Positions 44,342-53,384 of a DNA stretch of 64,000 bases are shown piece by piece. The notes beneath the pieces are model-generated. The model had not been told where the DNA came from. It saw nothing but the letters and a program-made list of their open reading frames with translations, and searched no databases. Within the stretch, counting starts at the first letter, position 1. Every line of letters starts with the position of its first letter. Source of the DNA: Caproiciproducens sp. NJN-50. Its GTDB lineage: Bacteria > Bacillota > Clostridia > Oscillospirales > Acutalibacteraceae. A program made the translations under genes and the position numbers. The stretch is taken from assembly GCF_004103755.1 (NCBI RefSeq), contig NZ_CP035283.1:558001-622000 (forward strand), read 5' to 3'.

Positions 44342-45724
44342 CTACGAAATTTTTGCCGCCGCCTGCATCAAAGCTGAGGCGAGCTTTCCGGCGGAAGCAA
44401 TGCTGGAAGATTCATTTTCGACCACGACCGCAAAGGCAAGCGGGGTTTTTGCATCGGAGGAGAAGCCGACCATCCAGCAGTTTGGTTTTTTCCCATTACC
44501 GACCTCCGCCGTCCCGGTTTTCGCACAGACCTTCATGCCGGGAAACAGGGAGTCGCCGTATTCCGAAGTGACGTTATAGCGCAGGTAGGTGGTCAGTTTC
44601 GAAGCTGTTTCGGCGCTGACCAGCGGTTCGCCCGTCTGCGCCGAACCGGTCTTCGTGTGAATACCGAGGGAATTGCTCACGTTCTGGATCAGATACGGCT
44701 GTGTATAGGTTCCGCCGTTCGCAACCGCGCCCATCAGAAGCATCATATGGTAAGGGTTGGCGAGGTCTGTGAATTGCCCCACGCCGGACCAGCCGAGTTC
44801 CTGCGGCTGTGCGCCGCTTACGCTGTAAGTGCTTTTGGCAGAGGGGATTCCCTCCAGAGAGAAGGAGCGGTTGAAGCCCATTTTATTTGCCATGGCGGTC
44901 ATCTCATCCGCGCCAAGCTCAATGGCGATCTGGGAAAACGCGACGTTGGAGGACTTTGCGAGCGCTTTCTTGAAGCTGAGCTTCCCGTAGGCCCTGACGT
45001 CGGTGATCTTATTCCCGTTGATGGTCACGCTGCCGCTGCAGTTCCAGGTGCGCTCGTCCAGATCCGGAATTTTTTCGATGGCGGCGGCCGAAGTCACCAC
45101 TTTGAAAATGGAACCGGGCGTCAGGGAGGAGGAGAGGACCTTATTCACAAACACGCCGTTATATTTGCCCGTTTTGTCGGTCGTCAGGTCCTTCGGGGGA
45201 TTCGCGGGGTCGTAGTCCGGCGTGCTGACCATGCAGAGCAGCTCGCCGGTTTTATAGTTATAAAGGGTGGCCGCGCCGTTCCGGCTGCCCAGCTTCTGCC
45301 GGGCCAGCTTGCACAGGCTGCTGTCAAGCGTCAGGCGGATGTCGCTTCCCGCCGTTTTTCCGGTGGGGGTGGCAAGGCCCGTCACGGGATTGTAGCCGGA
45401 CAGCTCCGCGCGGAAGCTGTACTGCACACCGGTGGAAATATAGCCCGCCGTGTCCCCGACCGCGTGCAGCATCGCCCGGCGGACGGTTTCGTCCGAGTTG
45501 TAGACGCGCTTGCCGTTTGAGGTTTCGGCGAGGACCGTGCCGTTCCGGTCCAGTACCCGCCCTTCGGCGGATACCGAGCTTTCGCCGGAAATGTGCTTGT
45601 TGAACGGCTGAACGGCCCAGTTGCCGCCGTTTACAAAAAGCCCGTAAAGGAATACGCACAAGCCGGCGAGGAAGCCGATGCACAGGAAATACAGGATAAA
45701 CGAACGCGTTCCGGTCGTCCTCAT
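44342..45724 (-). CDS. Class B penicillin-binding protein (transpeptidase)
   Basis: 460 residues: one N-terminal membrane helix (about 9-31), a short linker domain, and a transpeptidase domain with SIFK (SxxK; Ser nucleophile in LTPGSIFK), SSN (SxN) and KTGT. It is small for FtsI, resembling the PbpA/SpoVD-like partners of FtsW/RodA proteins. Its start overlaps the stop of the FtsW-like gene upstream by 4 bases; they form a glycosyltransferase-transpeptidase pair. Likely role in septal or elongation peptidoglycan synthesis. Confidence 0.93.
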   Translation of the reverse strand: MRTTGTRSFILYFLCIGFLAGLCVFLYGLFVNGGNWAVQPFNKHISGESSVSAEGRVLDRNGTVLAETSNGKRVYNSDETVRRAMLHAVGDTAGYISTGVQYSFRAELSGYNPVTGLATPTGKTAGSDIRLTLDSSLCKLARQKLGSRNGAATLYNYKTGELLCMVSTPDYDPANPPKDLTTDKTGKYNGVFVNKVLSSSLTPGSIFKVVTSAAAIEKIPDLDERTWNCSGSVTINGNKITDVRAYGKLSFKKALAKSSNVAFSQIAIELGADEMTAMANKMGFNRSFSLEGIPSAKSTYSVSGAQPQELGWSGVGQFTDLANPYHMMLLMGAVANGGTYTQPYLIQNVSNSLGIHTKTGSAQTGEPLVSAETASKLTTYLRYNVTSEYGDSLFPGMKVCAKTGTAEVGNGKKPNCWMVGFSSDAKTPLAFAVVVENESSSIASAGKLASALMQAAAKIS

Positions 45725-47403
45725 GATTTTTTCCTCCTTCTCGCCGCGTAGGTGCGTTCATCCCCGGCCTTGATGAACGCGAGCAGCCCCCAGACGGACA
45801 CCATGCTGGAGCCGCCCATGCTGACGAACGGGAGCGTGACCCCGGTCAGGGGGAGGACGTCGGTCGCGCCGAAGATGTTCAGGCAGGTCTGGAACAGCAG
45901 CATGCCCGCCGCCGCGCAGGAGGAGATGGAGTAAAGCGCGGAGCGGCTGCGGGTCGCGTCGGAGCGCGCGTAGAGCAGAAGGCCCGCGATCGACAGCACC
46001 ACGACCAGCGCCAGGATCAGGCCGAGTTCCTCGCAGAGCATGCCGAAAACCAGGTCGCTCTGGGCGGCAAACACCGATTTCAGGCTGCCGCGCCCCAGCC
46101 CGACGCCGAACAGGCCGCCGGAAGCGGAATAGCTCAGCACCCTGGTCTGCTGGTAACCCTCGTCGCCCGCGTGTTCCCACACGTGCCCCCAGACCGCGAA
46201 CCGCTGCGCGACGTAGGGCCGGAATTTCAGGATCAGAAACGCGCCGAGGCCCGCCACCGCGCAGATCAGCGCGATGGTCCGCAGGCTGCCGGAACGCATG
46301 AAAGCGATGATCAGAAACGTCACGAAGAAAATGCAGGCCGTGCCAAAATCCTTCATCAGGAACAGCGCGCCCATGCACACGGCGGAAAAGCCGATGAATC
46401 CCGTCAGGTTCTGGGCGGTCTGGAGCCTGTCCAATGTGGAGGCGCCGACAAAGATAAAGGCGATTTTGACCAGCTCCGACGGCTGCAGGGTGACCGGGCC
46501 GAGCTCGATCCAGTTTTTCGCGCCGTTATATTCCCTGCCCAGAACCAGATTGGCCGCGAACAGCAGCAGGGCCAGTACGCCGATTGCGGCGCGCCAGCGC
46601 ATCGCCCGGTCGAGGTCCCCCAAAAACCAGATCATGAGGCAGAACAGCACGATCCCCGCCGCCAGCGCCGCGAGCTGGACCCAGGTGTTTTTCACGCCGG
46701 TCCCGCTCAGCAGAAGAATGCCGACGCCGCTGCTGAAAAAGGCGATGGTTTCCAGCTCGAAGCTGACCCGCCCCAGAACCTTGATCGAAAAGAAATAAAG
46801 TCCCCATTCCAGGAGCAGAAGGATCCCCAAAGGAATCAGCGGCAGAACGTCCGGCTTTGCGCCGGCAAAACAGGCCTGTCCGCCCAGAAGGAGCTGGGCG
46901 ACCGTCACCGCGCGCATCAGAGAGGAAGGGGAGGCGGCCGGCCTGCGCGGGCGTTTGGACGGCTTCAGGCCGCTGACGTCCGCGGTGCGTTTGAGCATCA
47001 GGGCGGTGGAACCCATCGCGATGGAGTCTCCCGGGAGGACGGACGCGTTCTGACGGACCTTTGTCCCGTTGATGAACGTGCCCGCCTTGGAATTGGTATC
47101 GGTTACGAGCCAGCCGCTTTCGCGGCGGAACAGGACCGCGTGCGCGCGGCTGACGGTCGCGTCGTCCAAAATGATGTCGCAGCTGCGGCTGCGTCCGATG
47201 GAATTTTCCCAGTACAGGACCGGGATTACCTCATGCGTCGTCATATCTTCCAGAACAACGACGGGGTCCTCGCGCCTGCGCCCGGTCCGCAGGGAAGAAA
47301 AGCAGCGGAGCGCCACGACGGTGCCGATCAGCGCGACGGCGACCCGGGCCGCAAACAAAAGGATGGATTCTGCGCTGCCAAGTGCGGATAGAATCGAATT
47401 CAA
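45721..47403 (-). CDS. FtsW/RodA/SpoVE peptidoglycan polymerase with N-terminal FHA domain
   Basis: 560 residues from a TTG at 47403, with AGGAGG 7 bases upstream. One membrane helix near residues 10-33, then a forkhead-associated domain (about 65-145: IGRSRSCDIILDD, SRAHAVLF, NSKAGTFINGTKV), then ten or so helices of the SEDS family (NWIELGPVTLQPSELVKIAF, MKDFGTACIFFV, PFVSMGGSSMV). The FHA domain binds phosphothreonine, suggesting control of wall synthesis by a PASTA-type Ser/Thr kinase. Overlaps the PBP gene. Confidence 0.93.
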   Translation of the reverse strand: MNSILSALGSAESILLFAARVAVALIGTVVALRCFSSLRTGRRREDPVVVLEDMTTHEVIPVLYWENSIGRSRSCDIILDDATVSRAHAVLFRRESGWLVTDTNSKAGTFINGTKVRQNASVLPGDSIAMGSTALMLKRTADVSGLKPSKRPRRPAASPSSLMRAVTVAQLLLGGQACFAGAKPDVLPLIPLGILLLLEWGLYFFSIKVLGRVSFELETIAFFSSGVGILLLSGTGVKNTWVQLAALAAGIVLFCLMIWFLGDLDRAMRWRAAIGVLALLLFAANLVLGREYNGAKNWIELGPVTLQPSELVKIAFIFVGASTLDRLQTAQNLTGFIGFSAVCMGALFLMKDFGTACIFFVTFLIIAFMRSGSLRTIALICAVAGLGAFLILKFRPYVAQRFAVWGHVWEHAGDEGYQQTRVLSYSASGGLFGVGLGRGSLKSVFAAQSDLVFGMLCEELGLILALVVVLSIAGLLLYARSDATRSRSALYSISSCAAAGMLLFQTCLNIFGATDVLPLTGVTLPFVSMGGSSMVSVWGLLAFIKAGDERTYAARRRKKS

Positions 47404-47504
47404 GAAAGGACCTCCTTTCGGTTCATGAAATATTATAGCGATATTCCGCCGCAAAGTAAACGGGGAGCCGCCCGGATGCGGAATCAGAGGACGGCCCCGT
47501 GTTT

Positions 47505-48353
47505 TTACTGCTTCAGCACTCCAAGATGGCTCATCAGCTTGGGAAGGCAGGCTTCAAATTCCAGCCCGAAGCCGCCGTCCCTTCCGCTTTCCCTTGTTCT
47601 GCGGATGCAGTCCGCCGTAAAGTCGACGGCAAGCTGCATGGCCGCGCTTTGATGCATCCCCCGAAGCAGCCCGGCGATCATTGCGGCGCCGAACAGGTCC
47701 CCGGCACCCGGCCACTCTCCGCCGATGCGGTGTGAAAATGCATAACTGGCGTTTCCGCTTTCGGAGTCATAAACCGCGGAACCCATCAGGTCCGGGCTGA
47801 ACCAGACCCCTGTCGCGACCGCGCTTTTCGCCCCCAGGGAACACACGCCGCGCAGTACGTTTTCCACCGTCTTTCGGTCCCAGGGGCCCCGGTGCTCCCG
47901 TTCCCCCAGCAAAGCCGCAGCGTCCCCGACCGGAAGGATCGCAAGGCCGGCCTGCGCGCAGAACCGCCGGGCCAGCTTTGTTTCTTCCGGCGCGGGCCCG
48001 GATCTGTTTTCTCTTCCGTTCCACCCGGAAGATCCCAGCAGGACCAGATTATCCTTTTCCCGGAATGCGTTCAGAAAATGAGAAAAAACGCCGGCCTGCT
48101 TTTCCGTTTCGGGAAATCCGAAGATCACGGCGTCGAACGAATATCCCAGTTTCTTCCATTGATCCGCACAGGCGGGAAGCTCCCCGCTCAGGTCCCTCCT
48201 GAGGTCCTCCGCCGCCGGCGACGGTTCAAAACAGGCCGGAGCCAGACAGACCTCGATCCCGGCGGCGGCAAGGACCGGCAGCGCCGCCGCCATGGAACGC
48301 CTCCCTGTCCCGCATACGGTGCCGACCAGCGCCGCGCGTTTCCTTTCGTTCAT
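47505..48353 (-). CDS. PfkB/ribokinase-fold kinase, pyridoxal-kinase-like
   Basis: 282 residues. It resembles PdxK/PdxY: a GTVCGTGRRSM start region, a VLLGSSGW middle segment and the C-terminal GGEWPGAGDLFGAAMIAGLLRG, where the usual GTGD phosphate loop reads PGAGD. The second of two adjacent ATGs (48353) has the better GGAGGG spacing. Substrate is probably a pyridoxal-type vitamer, but N-terminal conservation is low. Confidence 0.72.
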   Translation of the reverse strand: MNERKRAALVGTVCGTGRRSMAAALPVLAAAGIEVCLAPACFEPSPAAEDLRRDLSGELPACADQWKKLGYSFDAVIFGFPETEKQAGVFSHFLNAFREKDNLVLLGSSGWNGRENRSGPAPEETKLARRFCAQAGLAILPVGDAAALLGEREHRGPWDRKTVENVLRGVCSLGAKSAVATGVWFSPDLMGSAVYDSESGNASYAFSHRIGGEWPGAGDLFGAAMIAGLLRGMHQSAAMQLAVDFTADCIRRTRESGRDGGFGLEFEACLPKLMSHLGVLKQ

Positions 48354-48430
48354 CATTATCCCTCCAAACCGTAATACTTTTACAATAAACGGAGGGGAGA
48401 AGGGATTCAAGGAGAAAAATGCAGATTGAC

Positions 48431-48461
48431 AAAAAGAAAACGGCCACCGAAAAGGTGGCCG
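48431..48461 (-). terminator. Terminator of the beta-helix protein gene
   Basis: CGGCCACC/GGTGGCCG stem (48441-48461) followed on the minus strand by TTTTCTTTTT. Confidence 0.88.
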
Positions 48462-48465
48462 CGCT

Positions 48466-49140
48466 TCATTTCCGCTCCGCAATCTCTCCCGCCCGTTTGT
48501 AAATACTGTGCGGCGGAATCCATCCGCGCACCATCGAAAGGGGATAAACGGTCGTTTCCCTGCCGACGATCGTCCCGGGGTTCAAAACGGAGTTGCATCC
48601 GATCTCCACATGGTCGCCCAGCATGGCGCCGATCTTGCGCAGGCCCGTCTCAATCCGCTCGCTGCCCGTGTGGATCCACACGTCGGTTTTGTCGGATTTA
48701 ATATTGGAGGTGATGGACCCGGCGCCCATATGCGCCTTGTACCCCAGAATGGAGTCTCCGACATAGTTATAATGCGGAACCTGAACGCCGTCGAACAGAA
48801 TCACGTTTTTCAGCTCCGTGGAGTTGCCGACGACGCAGTCGGCGCCGACCAGCGCGTTTCCCCTGACGAATGCGCATTGGCGCACTTCGGTGCGGGGGCC
48901 GATGATCGCGGGCCCGTGCAGATAGGCGGAATCGAACACGGCGGCGGTCCGGTGCACCCAGATGTTCTCCCCCCGGCGTTCGTATGCTTCCGCGGACAGG
49001 CTGCCGCCGATCTGGAGGATCAGCTCCCCGATTTTCGGCAGCGCCTCCCACGGGTAGCCCAGCGTGCTCAAAAGAGGCGCCGCGGCGGTATGGGACAGAT
49101 CAAACAGGCTGCAAATTTCAGCGGGTTCAAACATATTCAT
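48466..49140 (-). CDS. Left-handed beta-helix (hexapeptide-repeat) protein, GlmU C-terminal-like
   Basis: 224 residues. After an ~55-residue helical head, hexapeptide repeats run from about residue 60 to 210 (VHRTAAVFDSAYLHGPAIIGP, GNALVGADCVVGNSTELKN, ILGYKAHMGAGSITSNIKSD, GDHVEIGCNSVLNPGTIVG). The N-terminal nucleotidyltransferase of GlmU is missing, so this is an acyltransferase-only member, possibly of the sugar-nucleotide type. ATG 49134 gives better ribosome-site spacing and may be the true start. Confidence 0.82.
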   Translation of the reverse strand: MNMFEPAEICSLFDLSHTAAAPLLSTLGYPWEALPKIGELILQIGGSLSAEAYERRGENIWVHRTAAVFDSAYLHGPAIIGPRTEVRQCAFVRGNALVGADCVVGNSTELKNVILFDGVQVPHYNYVGDSILGYKAHMGAGSITSNIKSDKTDVWIHTGSERIETGLRKIGAMLGDHVEIGCNSVLNPGTIVGRETTVYPLSMVRGWIPPHSIYKRAGEIAERK

Positions 49141-49199
49141 GATCTCCTTTGTTTCACGATCCGTCCCTATTATAATACTTTTCCGAGTCCGGTCAATCC

Positions 49200-50066
49200 T
49201 CAGCCGTCCCCGGACACCATCTTTTTCAGTTCCAGCAGGTCGCTGGTGGTGATGCCGCCGTCCCCGTTTAGGTCCGCCGCGCGGCGGAGATCGGATTTCA
49301 GCGTGCCGGAGCCCGTCAGGTAGCTGTAAAGCGCCCTGCAGGCCGCGCCGTTCGGGGAGCCGCAGCGCGTCAGGTCCCCGGGAATGATGGCCGTGACACG
49401 GTTCTGAAGGGTGCCGTCTGGATTTTCAACGGTCAGGACATCTCCCGTGCAGACGGCTCCGCTTTGCCGGGCGCTGCCTGCGGAACTCTGAACCGTCAGC
49501 CGGGAGCCGGCTACGCCCTGTTCCGAAAGCTGGTCCTCCAGATCCGACACCGTGACGGGTCCGCTGAATTCGTAATAACCGCCGTTTCCCGGTAAGGCCG
49601 TCTCCGCGGTTGAAGAAGCGGAGGACTCCGGTAAGCCCTGAGACGATTCCGGCTCGCTTCTTTCTTCTTCGGAAGAGTTTCCGGCGGAAACTTCGGAGGA
49701 GCTTCCCGCGGATTCCTCGGAGGATGGCCCCGCCGGGCTTTCCGGATTGACGTTGACGAACGACTGATACAGATTTCCCGCATGATCGTATATTCTGACG
49801 ATGTCGCCGTCGTCCAGCGGCCCGGATGTTCTGGGATTGCCGTCTTTGTCCGTCACGGTCACGGACACTCCGGGGTCGAAAGCCAGCATTTCTTCCCTGA
49901 CCGACTCGACCGTTGCGCCGTCCCCGAACCAGTGTTCCGTATATCCGGAGGGAACGTTCTGATTTGCAGTTTGTTGTGCGTGAATTGCAGCGGATGGAAT
50001 CACGGCCAGAAAAAGGAGGATCACTAAAATGGACAAGAACCCCTTTTTTTCGATCGTTTTCTTCAT
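49200..50066 (-). CDS. Secreted protein with two beta-rich repeats and a dockerin-like C-terminus
   Basis: 288 residues. Signal peptide with hydrophobic core FLSILVILLFLAVIPSA, cleavage near IHA-QQ. Two similar stretches (about 35-105 and 170-235) share the pattern TVxxL...VTV...G...GD-hydrophobic-x-hydrophobic...G-x-L-x-Q, separated by a Ser/Glu/Pro-rich linker (about 110-160). The last ~55 residues contain ADLNGDGGITTSDLLELKKMV, a calcium-binding dockerin repeat; the first repeat is degenerate. Such modules attach to cohesins or act as stand-alone calcium folds. No cohesin or glycosidase is nearby. Confidence 0.78.
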   Translation of the reverse strand: MKKTIEKKGFLSILVILLFLAVIPSAAIHAQQTANQNVPSGYTEHWFGDGATVESVREEMLAFDPGVSVTVTDKDGNPRTSGPLDDGDIVRIYDHAGNLYQSFVNVNPESPAGPSSEESAGSSSEVSAGNSSEEERSEPESSQGLPESSASSTAETALPGNGGYYEFSGPVTVSDLEDQLSEQGVAGSRLTVQSSAGSARQSGAVCTGDVLTVENPDGTLQNRVTAIIPGDLTRCGSPNGAACRALYSYLTGSGTLKSDLRRAADLNGDGGITTSDLLELKKMVSGDG

Positions 50067-50154
50067 AATCTCCCATCCTTCCCCGTCTGATCGTACCACT
50101 CTTTCGTTTCAGGCATAATGATTTGTGGAATACATTCACTTTGATAAATAACAT

Positions 50155-50376
50155 ATGAATTTTTTGAGATTAGATTATGCAAAAATACAGACGGAGTTTC
50201 TTATGATGGAAGGGTAAAGACGGCTGGAAGTGCGACCGGCCCTCTTGGCATGAAAGGAGCTGGAACTTAATAAATCGATCCACGCGATAGAGGTATTTTG
50301 GGGGCGCGCTGTTTCCGGAGGCAGATAAGCCATGTAAAAAAGGCAAAAACCGGCATTCGCCGGTTTTTGCCTTTTT
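50155..50376 (+). ncRNA. Candidate non-coding RNA ending in a strong terminator
   Basis: The gap 50067-50716 holds an isolated plus-strand terminator (50336-50354 pairing with 50359-50376, then TTTTT) with no gene upstream of it on that strand. Short inverted repeats (CCGGC...CTGG near 50240; CGCG at both ends of 50283-50309) suggest structure. No known RNA family is recognised. The remainder to 50650 is AT-rich without features. Confidence 0.35.
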
Positions 50377-50654
50377 GGGGAGGAGTTGTATTGAAAAGGT
50401 GTGGCAGATCCTGCCACGAGACTTGTAATCATAGATTATGGTCGAAATCAGAAAATGAATGTGATAAATTACCATCTTTCATTTCTTCGCTTACAGTATA
50501 ACGCCATGGTTCTTTGATGTCAACGGCTTTCCCGAATTCGTCAGAAGAATCTACTCTTTGTATAAAACGTAGGAATAAATAAAACATTTTTAGTAATTAT
50601 TCACTACGCGCCGAATCAGGTCTGCAACGGTTTTCCGCAATCTGCAGGCGTGGC

Positions 50655-50683
50655 TTGTATTATGCGGCGGGCGATGGTACACT
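50655..50683 (+). promoter_or_regulatory. Sigma-A promoter of rlmD
   Basis: TTGTAT (50655-50660), 17 bp, TACACT (50678-50683), 34 bases before the start codon. Confidence 0.6.
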
Positions 50684-50716
50684 AGACGGATAAAGGAAAG
50701 CAGAACGGAGAAAAAA

Positions 50717-52084
50717 ATGGAACTGGAAAAAAATCAGATAATTGAACTTGCGATAACGGGATATACCTCTGAAGGCAACGGCGTCGGACGGTATCGCGGT
50801 ATCGCCGTTTTTGTTCCGCAGGCGGCCGCCGGGGACCTGCTGTCGGTCAAGATCGTAAAGACTGCCAAAAACTACGCGTTTGGCAGGGTGGAAAAGATCC
50901 TTTCCCCTTCCAAGGACCGGATCCCATCGGATTGCCCGCAGTTTTCCCGGTGCGGGGGATGCGCATTCCGCCACATCAGCTACGAGGCGGAGTGCAAAGC
51001 CAAGCAGCAGCGCGTTCAGGACGCGGTCGAACGGATCGCCGGATTCCACTTTGCCGTGCTGCAGCCGATTATCTGCGCGGACCGTCCGGACCGTTACCGC
51101 AACAAGGCTCAGCTGCCGGTCGGCGGCGGGCCGGGCGGAGAAATCAACCTGGGCTTTTATGCTTCCCGGAGCCACCGAATCATCGACTGCGGCGAATGTC
51201 TGCTGCAGCCGGAGGTGTTCGCGGCGGCGGAGGACGCGTTCCGAGAATGGGAAAGACAGACCCGGGAGGATGTCTATGACGAAAAAACCGGCAGGGGGCA
51301 TCTCAGGCACCTTTTCCTCCGTCTGGCGGAAGCTACCGGAGAAGTGATGGCATGCGTCGTGGTAAATGGAAACGGCGTTCATCGTGAGCCGGAGCTTGTG
51401 GAACTGCTGAAAAAGAAGGTCCCGGGCCTGAAGAGCGTTGTCGTCAACAACAACCGCGAGCGCACCAACGTGATTCTCGGCCCGAAGTGCCGCACGGTCT
51501 GGGGACAGGATACGATCACGGACGAACTGTGCGGGCTGAGGTTTCGCATTTCGCCGCTGTCCTTTTATCAGGTAAACCGCAGACAAGCGGAACGCCTTTA
51601 CGGGCTGGCGGCGAAATACGCGGGACTGAGCGGCGGGGAAACCGTGCTGGACCTTTATTGCGGTACGGGGACCATCGGGCTTTCCATGGCGAAGAACGCC
51701 GGAAAAGTCGTCGGGGTGGAGATTGTGCCGCAGGCTGTGGAAGATGCGAAACGCAACGCGGCGGAGAACGGGATCGATAACGCCGAATTTGTCTGCATGG
51801 ATGCCGCAAAGGCCGCGGATATGCTGAAAAACCGCGGGGAAAAACCGGACGTCGTCATTCTCGACCCGCCTCGCAAAGGCTGTGACGAAGCGCTGATCGG
51901 CTGCGTGGCGCAGATGGCGCCGCAGCGCGTGGTTTACGTCTCCTGCGATCCTGAAACGCTGGCGCGGGATCTGAAGCGTTTCGCTCTTCTCGGATATAAA
52001 ACCATGCAGGTTACGCCGGTCGATTTGTTTCCCCGCACCGCGAATTGTGAAGTTTGCTGCCTGCTGACGAAACAGGCGTTATGA
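50717..52084 (+). CDS. rlmD: 23S rRNA (uracil-C5)-methyltransferase, RlmD/TrmA family
   Basis: 455 residues. N-terminal TRAM domain (about 5-60), the [4Fe-4S] Cys set in CPQFSRCGGCAFRHISYEAEC, and a SAM methyltransferase domain with VLDLYCGTGTIGLSMA, DPPRKGCDEALI and the nucleophilic Cys in YVSCDPETLARDL. Firmicutes members (RlmCD-like) may modify two 23S positions. The genes that follow are all on the same strand with short gaps. Confidence 0.92.
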   Translation: MELEKNQIIELAITGYTSEGNGVGRYRGIAVFVPQAAAGDLLSVKIVKTAKNYAFGRVEKILSPSKDRIPSDCPQFSRCGGCAFRHISYEAECKAKQQRVQDAVERIAGFHFAVLQPIICADRPDRYRNKAQLPVGGGPGGEINLGFYASRSHRIIDCGECLLQPEVFAAAEDAFREWERQTREDVYDEKTGRGHLRHLFLRLAEATGEVMACVVVNGNGVHREPELVELLKKKVPGLKSVVVNNNRERTNVILGPKCRTVWGQDTITDELCGLRFRISPLSFYQVNRRQAERLYGLAAKYAGLSGGETVLDLYCGTGTIGLSMAKNAGKVVGVEIVPQAVEDAKRNAAENGIDNAEFVCMDAAKAADMLKNRGEKPDVVILDPPRKGCDEALIGCVAQMAPQRVVYVSCDPETLARDLKRFALLGYKTMQVTPVDLFPRTANCEVCCLLTKQAL

Positions 52085-52132
52085 GATGATAGACGTCTGT
52101 ATGGATGAAGAGGCTGAAAGGAGACGGCCGGG

Positions 52133-52669
52133 TTGAAACAAATAGAAAACAGAAGGAGTATCCGTAAATATCAAAATAGAAAAGTTGAAAAAGAAAAGAT
52201 TGTTCAAATACTGGAAAGTGCCAGGCTGGCACCCTCCGGAAGCAATACGCAGCCTTGGACATTCATTGTCGTGGAATCGGAGGATACGAAAGAAAAGCTG
52301 ACCATTGCCGACCATAATCAAACCTGGATGATGACGGCTCCAATCTTTATTGTGTGCGTAGCGGATATTCGGTGCCGCATTTCCGCGGATGCTGGGATCA
52401 GGCTGGATGAGAACAGCGCTGAGCCGGAACTTAAGCAGATTATTCGGGATACTGCAATCGCTATCGGGCATCTACTGCTTGAAGCGGAAAATCAGGGACT
52501 GGGGGCCTGTTGGACGGCATGGTTTGAACAGGGCGATGTCAGGCCTATTCTGAACATACCGGAAGATAAATATGTGTGCGGGATCATTACGGTGGGATAT
52601 GGCGGCGAGACGCCAAAACGGCGGCCGAGAAAAGCAATGGAAGAAATCGTAAGATATGAAACATGGTGA
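52133..52669 (+). CDS. Nitroreductase family protein
   Basis: 178 residues, FMN-dependent fold. ENRRSIRKYQNRKVEKEKI at the start and ARLAPSGSNTQPWTFIVVE are the FMN-phosphate contacts; the C-terminal GYGGETPKRRPRK is also typical. The start is a TTG 13 bases after GGAG. Substrates of the family are various quinones and nitro compounds. It lies 48 bases after rlmD. Confidence 0.9.
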   Translation: MKQIENRRSIRKYQNRKVEKEKIVQILESARLAPSGSNTQPWTFIVVESEDTKEKLTIADHNQTWMMTAPIFIVCVADIRCRISADAGIRLDENSAEPELKQIIRDTAIAIGHLLLEAENQGLGACWTAWFEQGDVRPILNIPEDKYVCGIITVGYGGETPKRRPRKAMEEIVRYETW

Positions 52670-52783
52670 TGATACAGTTGGAAGAAGCGGCTGCGCGATT
52701 GAGTTGTACAGAAGGTCGAAGCCGCCGTGCCGTCCATGAAAACAGGTCTCCAGACCGAAAATTCCGAAGATTGGAGAATGAGC

Positions 52784-53356
52784 ATGGAAATTAAAAAATT
52801 GATATCCTTTATCGAAGAGTCTGAAAAGCTGAAATCTGTTGTTCGGACGGCATGGACAAGCGATGGGCGCAGAGAAAGCACCGCCGAACACTCCTGGCGT
52901 CTTGCCCTTTTTGCCGGCGTTCTGTCTGATTCTTTCCCTGAACTGGATTTGTCAAAAATTTTGTTGATGAGCCTGATTCACGATATCGGTGAAATTTATG
53001 AAGGTGACATTTCCGCCGCGTCATGTCCCGACAAAAGAGCAAAATATGCGGCGGAATACCAGGCGGCCCAATCCGTTTTTGCAATTCTTCCGGAGCCGCA
53101 GGCCGGCCGGCTGATGGATATCTGGATGGAATACAATGACAACTCCACACCGGAGGCGAAGCTGGTGAAGGCTTTGGACAAAGCGGAAACGATCATCCAG
53201 CATAACCAGGGGAATAATCCGCCTGATTTTGATTATCAATTCAATCTGGAATATGGCAAGGAATATTTCCAATCCGACGATAGATTAAAGCCGCTTCGGT
53301 CAATGATCGATGAAAAGACGAGACAAAGGATGGCGATAGGACGGCCCGGCTTTTGA
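52784..53356 (+). CDS. HD-domain phosphohydrolase (YfbR-like)
   Basis: 190 residues. The HD metal set is complete: His in STAEHSWR, His-Asp in SLIHDIGEIYEGD, and the distal Asp in KALDKAETI. Size and motif spacing match the YfbR/HDDC2 5'-nucleotidase group acting on deoxynucleotides. ATG 52784 has GGAG 7 bases upstream; ATG 52778 is an alternative. Confidence 0.88.
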   Translation: MEIKKLISFIEESEKLKSVVRTAWTSDGRRESTAEHSWRLALFAGVLSDSFPELDLSKILLMSLIHDIGEIYEGDISAASCPDKRAKYAAEYQAAQSVFAILPEPQAGRLMDIWMEYNDNSTPEAKLVKALDKAETIIQHNQGNNPPDFDYQFNLEYGKEYFQSDDRLKPLRSMIDEKTRQRMAIGRPGF

Positions 53357-53384
53357 AAGCCTGGACAAGGTGGAGGCGGGATGA

